A program made the position numbers and the translations under genes. From Solitalea agri (GTDB lineage: Bacteria > Bacteroidota > Bacteroidia > Sphingobacteriales > Sphingobacteriaceae), in contig NZ_JAMWYS010000042.1 of the NCBI RefSeq assembly GCF_023914155.1, forward strand, positions 1 through 64,000: DNA of 64,000 bases, read 5' to 3'. The notes below the pieces were generated by a model that did not search any database, was not told the origin of the DNA, and saw only the letters and a list, made by a program, of their open reading frames with translations. Below, one piece after another: positions 8,714-15,459 of this stretch. Numbering within the stretch: position 1 is the first letter of the stretch; every line of letters begins with the position of its first letter.

Positions 8714-10123
8714 TTAACAATCACTATCTGCTAATTCTGTAATAGCCTCACTTGATGATAATGCAGGTTGGTCAATCAAATTACGCTTACTTATTATTTC
8801 GAATACTGCATATCCTATTACCAATCCATATTCAAGTAAAGTCACCCAGTTTGGAACAAGTGCTGGGGTGGTTTGATAAGCAAGATAGCTTAAAGGAGCT
8901 ATTAAAGTCCAAATTAGCGGGAACCGATAATTAGTGAATAAACATAGCGCTAATAAGCTGATGGTGTACCATGGAAATACAGCAGGAGATAATAGCAGGA
9001 AAATGAATAAAGTCCACATCATTCTGACCAGTAACTTTTCCTTTCCTTTAGAGGTGAAAGCCGTTAGGTAGAATAAAGTAGCTAGAAATATTCCGAACGC
9101 TATTTTTTGTGCATTCAGCATTGAATGTGTGCCTGTAATGGTAAAGCCTAGGTGCTTAATTAGATGATAGAAGCTGGCGTTAAACTCAAACTGATTATAG
9201 TAAAATTGCACGCTTTCCAGAATATGGCCTACTTGTTCAATTTTGTAAACAAATGGCAGTGAAAAAATAACCCCGACAACGATACCTAAAAAAGCAATGT
9301 CGAACGTTTTGCGAAAGCCAAACGGCTTTAGTAATAATGGAATAAAAATGGCGGGAAGAAATTTGATACAAAAAGCCATACCCATAAATACACTTGCCAG
9401 TAAGGTTCGGTTTATAATAAGTAGATAGATCACCAGTAGGGTGAAAAATATCATGCCCGCTTCTAAATGCAGGTTACCACAAAGTTCAATTATGCATAAA
9501 GGATTTAGGGCATAAATAAACACACGATTTTTAGGAAGATTAAAGTGTTTTAATAAAAGACTGATCATCCAAACGATTCCCAATTCAAATAAGAACACAA
9601 AGCTCTTCATTACTAATACGGCTTTGTATAAATCAGTTGGAAATATTTTACAGGCAATTCCGAAAATCGACTGGCAAAATGGTGGATATATTGAATAGAG
9701 TTCTTTAGAAGAGAGCTTTTCATATAGGGAGGCATCGATGCCTTCGATCTGTATACCGGCTAAAACATAACTTTCGGGTCGGTGGGCAAATGGATCGAAG
9801 CCTAAGCGAAGTAATTGCCCATCCCAAACAAAACGATAAAACTCTTGCGTTAAACTCGGTAGTGCGAACAATACAACCAACCGTAATATAATACTACTCC
9901 AAAAATTCAAACGAAAAAATTGATCATCGTTGTAAAACTTCAGAATAGCTATATATGCGGCAAAAGCACACATAAACAGTGCAATAAGCTGTGTGCTGTT
10001 TGTGCGTTGTGTAAAATAAGCTAAAAATATAAGTGTAATTAAGAGCGCCAGGTTAAGGGCGAAAGGTATAACTTTCTTCATCGATGCAAAATTAAAAGAT
10101 ACTTTGTTTTCTTGGTTGCCCAT
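8714..10123 (-). CDS. Multi-pass membrane glycosyltransferase, GT87/mannosyltransferase-like
   Basis: Integral membrane protein of 469 residues with about ten hydrophobic segments. Near residues 110-135 it has an acidic, aromatic loop (YRFVWDGQLLRLGFDPFAHRP) typical of polyprenyl-phosphate-sugar-dependent GT-C transferases (DUF2029/GT87 group). These add mannose or a related sugar on the outer face of the inner membrane; donor and acceptor here are unknown. The first Met (10123) gives a 14-residue polar lead; Met15 (10081) just before the first membrane helix is an equally plausible start. It is divergent from the gene at 10156 with only a 32-bp gap. Confidence 0.75.
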   Translation of the reverse strand: MGNQENKVSFNFASMKKVIPFALNLALLITLIFLAYFTQRTNSTQLIALFMCAFAAYIAILKFYNDDQFFRLNFWSSIILRLVVLFALPSLTQEFYRFVWDGQLLRLGFDPFAHRPESYVLAGIQIEGIDASLYEKLSSKELYSIYPPFCQSIFGIACKIFPTDLYKAVLVMKSFVFLFELGIVWMISLLLKHFNLPKNRVFIYALNPLCIIELCGNLHLEAGMIFFTLLVIYLLIINRTLLASVFMGMAFCIKFLPAIFIPLLLKPFGFRKTFDIAFLGIVVGVIFSLPFVYKIEQVGHILESVQFYYNQFEFNASFYHLIKHLGFTITGTHSMLNAQKIAFGIFLATLFYLTAFTSKGKEKLLVRMMWTLFIFLLLSPAVFPWYTISLLALCLFTNYRFPLIWTLIAPLSYLAYQTTPALVPNWVTLLEYGLVIGYAVFEIISKRNLIDQPALSSSEAITELADSDC

Positions 10124-10155
10124 ATCGAAATTTGTACAATTCAGATTAAAATATA

Positions 10156-10965
10156 ATGAGAAAACAGTTTACCGATCAGATGGGCCAAACAATAGAAATT
10201 AACTTTCCTCCCAAACGAATTATTTCATTGGTTCCATCGCAATCAGAGTTACTGTTTGATCTGGGTTTAAATAAGGAAGTGGTTGGAATTACTAAGTTTT
10301 GTATTCATCCGAATGAGCGATTTAAATCCACTGCAAAAATAGGAGGGACTAAGAGAGTTGATATAGAAAAGATCAGATTGTTAAAACCTGATCTGATTAT
10401 TGGTAACAAAGAGGAAAATCAGAAAGAACAAATAGAGACATTGATGCAAGAGTTTCCTATTTGGATAAGTGATATAGTAACACTGGATGATGCTTATTCG
10501 ATGATTAGGAGTATAGGTTCATTGGTTGATAAGGAAACTGAAGCAAACGGGTTAGCTCAACGTATCCATGATTCTTTTATTGAATTGTTCCAGTCTGATG
10601 AGTTCAATAAAATTAAATCCCTATCTCCCAGAGTTGCTTACTTCATTTGGAAAGATCCTTACATGGTAGTTGCTAATAATACCTTCATTGATCATGTGCT
10701 TTCAGTATTGGGTTTCAAAAATATTTTTTCAGCAAAAGATAGGTACACAGAAATTACCAAGGAAGAGTTGAGAATAATGGATCCAGAGTATGTGTTCTTG
10801 TCGTCAGAGCCGTATCCGTTTAAGGATAAGCATGTTATGGAAATGTCAGCAGAGATGCCTCAAACACGTTTTTTGATTGTTGATGGTGAAATGTTCAGCT
10901 GGTATGGGAGTCGATTATTACACGCTCCAAAATATTTTAAAAAAATCTTCACTACACTGTTGTAA
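10156..10965 (+). CDS. BtuF-like helical-backbone metal-receptor protein without signal peptide
   Basis: The 269 residues match the periplasmic binding fold of BtuF/FepB-type ABC receptors: PPKRIISLVPSQSELLFDLGL, then VVGITKFC, KIGGTKRVDIEKI and LLKPDLIIG near the N-terminus, and a C-terminal lobe with YVFLSSEPYPF. Unlike true binding proteins it starts straight into the fold (MRKQFTDQMGQ) with no signal peptide or lipobox, so it should stay in the cytoplasm unless the start is misread; the region upstream is too short for one. No permease or ATPase is adjacent. A corrinoid or iron-chelate ligand is a family-based guess. Its last codons double as the -33 box of the tRNA promoter. Confidence 0.8.
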   Translation: MRKQFTDQMGQTIEINFPPKRIISLVPSQSELLFDLGLNKEVVGITKFCIHPNERFKSTAKIGGTKRVDIEKIRLLKPDLIIGNKEENQKEQIETLMQEFPIWISDIVTLDDAYSMIRSIGSLVDKETEANGLAQRIHDSFIELFQSDEFNKIKSLSPRVAYFIWKDPYMVVANNTFIDHVLSVLGFKNIFSAKDRYTEITKEELRIMDPEYVFLSSEPYPFKDKHVMEMSAEMPQTRFLIVDGEMFSWYGSRLLHAPKYFKKIFTTLL

Positions 10966-10990
10966 ATTAAAATAAGATTTCTACTTTTGC
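10960..10990 (+). promoter_or_regulatory. Promoter for tRNA-Leu
   Basis: TTG (10960-10962), exactly 19 bases, then TACTTTTGC (10982-10990): a full match to the Bacteroidota housekeeping consensus TTG-N19-TAnnTTTG. The -33 TTG is the last sense codon of the gene upstream. Confidence 0.8.
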
Positions 10991-11016
10991 AGTCCCGAAA
11001 CACAATAACGGGAAGC

Positions 11017-11098
11017 GCGGAAGTGGCGTAATTGGTAGCCGCACCAGACTTAGGATCTGGCGCCGCGAGGCGTGGGGGTTCGAGTCCCTTCTTCCGCA
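11017..11098 (+). tRNA. tRNA-Leu (anticodon UAG)
   Basis: An 82-base cloverleaf. The acceptor stem is GCGGAAG / CTTCCGC with discriminator A at 11098. The anticodon arm CCAGA-CTTAGGA-TCTGG gives anticodon TAG, which reads CUN leucine codons. A long class II variable arm (CGCCGCGAGGCG) fits leucine, and the T arm carries TTCGAGT. CCA is not encoded. A consensus promoter sits just upstream and a terminator at 11111-11145. The last 15 tRNA bases plus four more are repeated at 11262-11280. Confidence 0.97.
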
Positions 11099-11103
11099 CA
11101 GAA
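11085..11103. repeat. tRNA 3'-end direct repeat, copy 1 (possible att site)
   Basis: TCCCTTCTTCCGCACAGAA spans the T stem, acceptor stem and four to five bases beyond the tRNA. It recurs without mismatch at 11262-11280, 177 bp downstream. Confidence 0.85.
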
Positions 11104-11110
11104 AAATAAA

Positions 11111-11145
11111 AGAGCAGTTCAGATTAATTTCGGACTGCTCTTTTT
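11111..11145 (+). terminator. Terminator of tRNA-Leu
   Basis: Stem AGAGCAGT(TC) / (GG)ACTGCTCT with a 12-base loop, then TTTTTG. Confidence 0.85.
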
Positions 11146-11185
11146 GTTTAAAGGTTTTTCTATATGTGCTATTTTTAAAATAGTT

Positions 11186-11216
11186 ATGAAAAAATAAAGA
11201 AAAAACCTAGCTTTGC
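11186..11216 (+). promoter_or_regulatory. Possible promoter of a short RNA
   Basis: ATG (11186-11188, in place of TTG), 19 bases, then TAGCTTTGC (11208-11216), an exact -7 box. A tRNA-end copy and a terminator follow within 95 bases, but no tRNA fold or start codon. Confidence 0.5.
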
Positions 11217-11261
11217 GCCTCCAAAAAGCGGACGGATGCGAGAGAAGGTAAAGAAGTTTTT

Positions 11262-11280
11262 TCCCTTCTTCCGCACAGAA
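11262..11280. repeat. tRNA 3'-end direct repeat, copy 2
   Basis: Exact 19-base copy of 11085-11103, not attached to a complete tRNA. Confidence 0.85.
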
Positions 11281-11284
11281 TAGC

Positions 11285-11310
11285 ATCCTCCGCATATGTG
11301 GAGGATTTTT
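11285..11310 (+). terminator. Terminator after the tRNA-end copy
   Basis: Stem ATCCTCCGC / GTGGAGGAT (one G-T pair) with loop ATAT, then TTTT. Confidence 0.85.
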
Positions 11311-11325
11311 AATTTAAAAACTAAC

Positions 11326-11343
11326 GAGTATTGCAGAATACTC
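11326..11343 (+). promoter_or_regulatory. Hairpin in the tig leader
   Basis: Perfect 7-bp stem GAGTATT / AATACTC with loop GCAG, 33 bases before the tig start codon. It has no T-run, so it is not a terminator; a leader structure or operator is possible. Confidence 0.4.
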
Positions 11344-11376
11344 ATCCGGTAGATCAAAAAATAATTCTTTTTTAAG

Positions 11377-12723
11377 ATGAATATCACCCAAGAAAAAATC
11401 AACGACTTAAGCTCAGTAGTAACCATCAACATTAAACCTGAAGACTATAAAGCTAAAGTAGAAAAAGCGATTAAAGAGCAAGGTAAAAAAGTACGTATGC
11501 CAGGTTTCCGCCCGGGTATGGTACCTGCAGCTCATATTAAGAAGCTTTACGGTAAAAGCATTTTGGTTGATGAGATCAACAACTTGCTTTCTGATTCGTT
11601 GAACAATTACATTGCTGATAATAAATTAGAGGTTTTGGGTCAGCCATTACCTAAAGTTGACAAGGATAAAAACTACAACTGGGATTTTGAAGATTCATTT
11701 GAATTTAGCTATGAATTGGGTTTAGCACCTGACTTTAAAGCAGATTTTTCTTCAAAAGATAAGTTCAAGAAATATAAAATCACTGCTGACGCAGAAACCA
11801 TTAAAAGTCGTACCGAAAGCTTACAACGTGCTTACGGAAAAATGACTAACCCTGAGACTTCAGAAGAAGGCGATAGCTTGTACGGTGATTTCGCTCAATT
11901 AGCTGAAGATGGTTCAGTGCTTGAAGGCGGTATTGCACATACTACTTCTCTTCGTATTGAATTAGTGGAAGATGCGAAGATTAAAAAATCATTGGTTGGT
12001 TTGAAAAAAGACGATGTTGTTTCTTTCGATATTCAGAAAGCTTATAAAAACAATGCGCACCAAATTCATAATCTTTTAAACATCAGTGAAGAAGAAGCTG
12101 AAGCATTAAAAGGAAACTTCCAGTTTACAGTTAAAAACGTTAACCGTTTAGAAGCTGCTGAATTGAACGAAGAGTTCTTTACAAAAGTGTTCCCTGATGG
12201 AAGCGTAACAACTGCAGAAGCATTCAATGCTTATGTAATTGAAGAGATTGAGAAACAAATGGAAATGAATGCTGATCGTAAATTCTCAAACGATATTTAC
12301 GAATACGCATTAGCTAACATTAATTTCGATCTCCCTTCTGATTTCTTAAAACGTTGGTTAAAAGCAACAAATGAGAATTTATCTGACGAGGAATTAGAAA
12401 AAGATTACGATTCATTTGAGAAAAACCTTAAATGGACATTAATTGAGAACAAAGTTGTTCAAACGAACAATCTTGAGATCAAGCCTGAAGAGGTAGTTGC
12501 GTTAGCTAAGGAGCGTATTTCTGCTCAATTTGCTATGTATAGCCCAACTCCAATTGATGATGTTCAATTGAATCAATATGCTAGCAACTTTTTGCAAGAT
12601 CGTGAGCGCGCAACTCAAATGTTCAATGAAGTGCGTAGTAACAAGGTATTTGAATTCTTAAAAAGTACCGTTTCAACAGAAGAGAAAGCAATCGACTATA
12701 AATCATTCCTTGAGTTAAAATAA
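11377..12723 (+). CDS. tig: Trigger factor, ribosome-associated chaperone
   Basis: Folding helper that binds the ribosome exit tunnel and shields nascent chains. The 448 residues start MNITQEKINDLSSVVTINI, and the ribosome-binding signature appears as MPGFRPGMVP near residues 40-50. The middle PPIase domain is divergent, as usual in Bacteroidota. The C-terminal arms are helical and charged. A leader hairpin (11326-11343) precedes it and a strong terminator (12758-12791) follows, so it is a single-gene unit, although the next genes, clpP and clpX, are its classic neighbours across bacteria. Confidence 0.96.
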   Translation: MNITQEKINDLSSVVTINIKPEDYKAKVEKAIKEQGKKVRMPGFRPGMVPAAHIKKLYGKSILVDEINNLLSDSLNNYIADNKLEVLGQPLPKVDKDKNYNWDFEDSFEFSYELGLAPDFKADFSSKDKFKKYKITADAETIKSRTESLQRAYGKMTNPETSEEGDSLYGDFAQLAEDGSVLEGGIAHTTSLRIELVEDAKIKKSLVGLKKDDVVSFDIQKAYKNNAHQIHNLLNISEEEAEALKGNFQFTVKNVNRLEAAELNEEFFTKVFPDGSVTTAEAFNAYVIEEIEKQMEMNADRKFSNDIYEYALANINFDLPSDFLKRWLKATNENLSDEELEKDYDSFEKNLKWTLIENKVVQTNNLEIKPEEVVALAKERISAQFAMYSPTPIDDVQLNQYASNFLQDRERATQMFNEVRSNKVFEFLKSTVSTEEKAIDYKSFLELK

Positions 12724-12757
12724 TCAAGGATAAAAGGTCATATTGTCATTAATAATG

Positions 12758-12791
12758 GAAATCTGTCATGTAAATGGCAGATTTCTTTTTT
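12758..12791 (+). terminator. Terminator of tig
   Basis: 11-bp stem GAAATCTGTCA / TGGCAGATTTC (one G-T pair) with a 6-base loop, then TTTTTT. Confidence 0.9.
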
Positions 12792-13021
12792 ATAGTCAAA
12801 TTGTTGATTAAAAGAAGATTATAAGTGATTTAATAGCTCCTGAATACTTTTAATATGGGCTTATCCAGTTGCAGGGTTTTTTATGTATGATATTTGATTA
12901 TATTCGTTTTAAAAGCAAATACACATATAGCAGGGGATAAATGGTTATGCTTCAAATTGTTCAATAGTTGAAGACGGGTTATCAACTGAAATACAAATCA
13001 CTAAAATTTAATTTTAAGTAC

Positions 13022-13729
13022 ATGAAAGACAGAATCGACAGAAACGAATTTCGTAAATATGCGGTAAAGCATCACCGTATCAATAGTTTAGCAGTTGATG
13101 GTTTTATCTCTCGTGTAGAGAACCGCAAATTGCCAACTAATATCACTCCATACATTATTGAAGAACGTCCAATGAACGTAGCTTCAATGGATGTTTTTTC
13201 GCGTTTAATGATGGATCGTATCATCTTTTTAGGCGATCCGATTTATGATGTAACCGCAAACATTGTTCAGGCCCAGCTGTTGTTTTTGCAATCAGTAGAT
13301 TCAAAACGCGATATTCAATTGTATTTGAATAGCCCTGGAGGTTCTGTTTACGCAGGCTTAGGAATTTATGATACAATGCAATTTGTTGAGCCTGATGTTG
13401 CTACAATTTGTACCGGTATGGCCGCTTCAATGGGAGCAGTATTGCTTTGTGCGGGGGCAGCAGGTAAGCGTGCAGGCTTAGCTCACTCTCGTGTAATGAT
13501 TCATCAACCAATGGGTGGAGCTGAAGGTCAAGCTTCAGATATCGAAATTACCGCTCGTGAAATTGGTAAATTGAAAAAAGAACTGTATGAAATCATTGCC
13601 CGTCATAGCAATCAACCATATGAAAAAGTGTGGGAATGCTCTGACCGTGATTACTGGATGATTGCTGATGAAGCAAAAGCGTTTGGAATGATCGATGAGG
13701 TTTTAACTTCAAACAGAGAAACTAAGTAA
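13022..13729 (+). CDS. clpP: ATP-dependent Clp protease proteolytic subunit
   Basis: Serine peptidase that forms the double-ring barrel fed by ClpX. I chose the ATG at 13022 (MKDRIDRNEFRKYAVKHH, 235 residues), which matches family N-termini; an in-frame TTG at 12968 adds only non-conserved sequence. Catalytic Ser136 sits in GMAASMGA and His161 in MIHQPMGG. The third catalytic residue is one of the later Asp residues and I did not place it. A weak promoter candidate, TTG at 12869 and GATATTTG at 12889, lies upstream. clpX follows after a gap of 66 bases that holds a 15-bp perfect hairpin. Confidence 0.97.
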   Translation: MKDRIDRNEFRKYAVKHHRINSLAVDGFISRVENRKLPTNITPYIIEERPMNVASMDVFSRLMMDRIIFLGDPIYDVTANIVQAQLLFLQSVDSKRDIQLYLNSPGGSVYAGLGIYDTMQFVEPDVATICTGMAASMGAVLLCAGAAGKRAGLAHSRVMIHQPMGGAEGQASDIEITAREIGKLKKELYEIIARHSNQPYEKVWECSDRDYWMIADEAKAFGMIDEVLTSNRETK

Positions 13730-13739
13730 TTTTAAGTAC

Positions 13740-13783
13740 GATTTCAGAAGCACAAAGTGCTCTGTAGTTGTGCTTCTGAAATC
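13740..13783 (+). promoter_or_regulatory. Intercistronic hairpin between clpP and clpX
   Basis: Perfect 15-bp stem, GATTTCAGAAGCACA / TGTGCTTCTGAAATC, around a 14-base loop. It starts 10 bases after the clpP stop and ends 12 bases before the clpX ATG. There is no T-run, so it is not a typical terminator; it may protect or process the mRNA or limit clpX translation. Confidence 0.75.
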
Positions 13784-13795
13784 TATTATCAGATA

Positions 13796-15037
13796 ATGAG
13801 TAAGAATCAAAAAGACGTTAGGTGTTCGTTTTGCGGATCTTCGAAGCAAGATGTTGCTTTGATGATAGCAGGGATTGACGGGCATATTTGTGATCGTTGC
13901 CTTGAGCAGGGATATCAGATACTAAATGAAGAAGCGGTTCAAAACAAAGCTAAGAAGGCTCAGTTAGAATTGAATCTTGTTAAACCCATTGAAATCAAAA
14001 AACATCTTGATCAATACGTTATCGGACAAGACGATGCAAAGCGTGTACTTGCGGTGGCGGTTTATAATCACTACAAAAGACTGAATCAGAAGGTTGATAA
14101 GGATGAAGTAGAGATTGAGAAATCGAACATCTTGATGGTGGGCGAAACAGGTACAGGAAAAACGCTTTTGGCGAAAACCATTGCAAAAACTTTGCATGTA
14201 CCATTTTGTATTTGTGATGCAACCGTATTAACTGAAGCCGGATACGTTGGCGAAGACGTAGAGAGCATTTTAACCCGTTTGTTACAAGCTGCTGATTATG
14301 ATGTGGCTGCTGCCGAACGTGGTATTGTTTATATTGATGAAGTTGACAAAATTGCCCGTAAAAGTGACAATCCTTCAATTACACGTGATGTGTCAGGAGA
14401 AGGTGTTCAACAGGCATTGCTTAAAATATTAGAAGGTACAGTTGTAAACGTTCCTCCTCAAGGTGGTCGTAAACACCCTGATCAAAAGATGATTGCGGTT
14501 AATACCAGCAATATCCTTTTCATTTGCGGAGGGGCTTTTGATGGAATTGACAAGAAAATTGGTAATCGTTTGCAAACACAGGCTATAGGTTACGGATCCA
14601 GAAAGAATACTGATAAGGTGGATAAAAATAATATGCTTCAGTATATAACTCCGAAAGACCTTAAAAGCTTTGGGTTAATTCCGGAGTTAATTGGCCGTGT
14701 CCCTGTTCTTACTTATTTGAATCCTTTAGATCGTGATACCTTGCTTTCTATATTGGTTGAACCAAAGAATTCGTTGATCAAACAATATGTTAAGTTGTTC
14801 TCTTACGAAGGAATTAAGCTGTCGTTTGATGACGAAGTTTTAGAATACATTGTTGATAAAGCAATGGAATTTAAATTAGGAGCCCGTGGTTTGCGTTCAA
14901 TTTGTGAAGCAATCATGATCGATCATATGTTTGAACTGCCTTCGGTTAATGATGTGAAAGAACTTGTAATAAGCATAGATTATGCTAAAGATAAGTTTGA
15001 AAAATCAGCGAGTATGAAAAAACTTAAGGCTGCCTGA
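13796..15037 (+). CDS. clpX: ATP-dependent Clp protease ATP-binding subunit ClpX
   Basis: AAA+ unfoldase that feeds substrates to ClpP. The ATG at 13796 (MSKNQKDVRCSFCG, 413 residues) is chosen because the zinc domain begins there; a GTG at 13757 would place the hairpin inside the gene. The zinc-binding domain uses Cys10, Cys13, Cys32 and Cys35. Walker A reads GETGTGKT and Walker B is VYIDEVDKI. The GYVGEDVES pore loop and the RKHPDQ and GLIPELIGRVP motifs are all present. It is co-directional with clpP and ends at a clear terminator (15062-15094). Confidence 0.98.
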   Translation: MSKNQKDVRCSFCGSSKQDVALMIAGIDGHICDRCLEQGYQILNEEAVQNKAKKAQLELNLVKPIEIKKHLDQYVIGQDDAKRVLAVAVYNHYKRLNQKVDKDEVEIEKSNILMVGETGTGKTLLAKTIAKTLHVPFCICDATVLTEAGYVGEDVESILTRLLQAADYDVAAAERGIVYIDEVDKIARKSDNPSITRDVSGEGVQQALLKILEGTVVNVPPQGGRKHPDQKMIAVNTSNILFICGGAFDGIDKKIGNRLQTQAIGYGSRKNTDKVDKNNMLQYITPKDLKSFGLIPELIGRVPVLTYLNPLDRDTLLSILVEPKNSLIKQYVKLFSYEGIKLSFDDEVLEYIVDKAMEFKLGARGLRSICEAIMIDHMFELPSVNDVKELVISIDYAKDKFEKSASMKKLKAA

Positions 15038-15061
15038 CCTTAAAAATATACACAATTTAAA

Positions 15062-15094
15062 AGAGGAAATTACTTGTAATTTCCTCTTTTTTTG
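15062..15094 (+). terminator. Terminator of clpX
   Basis: 11-bp stem AGAGGAAATTA / TAATTTCCTCT with loop CTTG, then seven T. Confidence 0.92.
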
Positions 15095-15459
15095 TATTTG
15101 ATGTTTTATAAGTAATTGATTAACAGTTTTTAAGTTAAATTATTTAATCCTTGGTTAAGTTTTTGATAAGTGTTGATAACTTTTTGTTATTATTTTGAAA
15201 AATGATTTTATGCAATGGAAAATACTTTCAGTTTATTTAAATGATATTTAATATATTTGTTTATTAATATAGTTGCTTCTGAAATTTTAGTATCTTCAAG
15301 CTAACTGTTATTGATACCACATCTAATTCTTATTGCTCTCTCAATAATTTCTAAAATGACAAAAAAGTCATTTTAGAAAAAATAATCCATTGCAAATGCA
15401 TATTTAATAACTTTTTGCTTATGGAACTCGTATACAAGTCGAACGCCAAACCCAACCAT
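15095..15459. other. AT-rich intergenic region before the T9SS locus
   Basis: About 365 bp, very AT-rich. It holds a perfect 10-bp inverted repeat at 15351-15376 (listed separately) and AT words such as GTTGATAACTTTTTG. No gene or RNA fold recognised; the promoter of the T9SS locus should be here. Confidence 0.5.
15351..15376. promoter_or_regulatory. Inverted repeat upstream of the T9SS locus
   Basis: Perfect 10-bp arms CTAAAATGAC / GTCATTTTAG around AAAAAA. There is no T-run. It lies about 83 bases before the likely start codon (15460) and could be an operator or a leader hairpin. Confidence 0.45.

Larger units (their letters stand above)
11222..11310 (+). ncRNA. Candidate small RNA or tRNA-Leu relic
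   Basis: A stretch of about 90 bases bounded by a promoter-like pair (11186-11216) and a terminator (11285-11310). It contains GCGGA at 11228-11232, which could pair with TCCGC in the duplicated tRNA 3' end (11262-11280), so it looks like a tRNA acceptor stem with most of the body missing. It may be a decayed tRNA gene, an att-site relic, or a real small RNA. It lies in the gap before tig but ends at its own terminator, so it is unlikely to be just the tig leader. There is no homology evidence. Confidence 0.4.

Noticed and set aside
12968-13021. N-terminal extension of ClpP from a TTG
   Set aside because: The extra 18 residues are not conserved, and ATG 13022 fits the family N-terminus.
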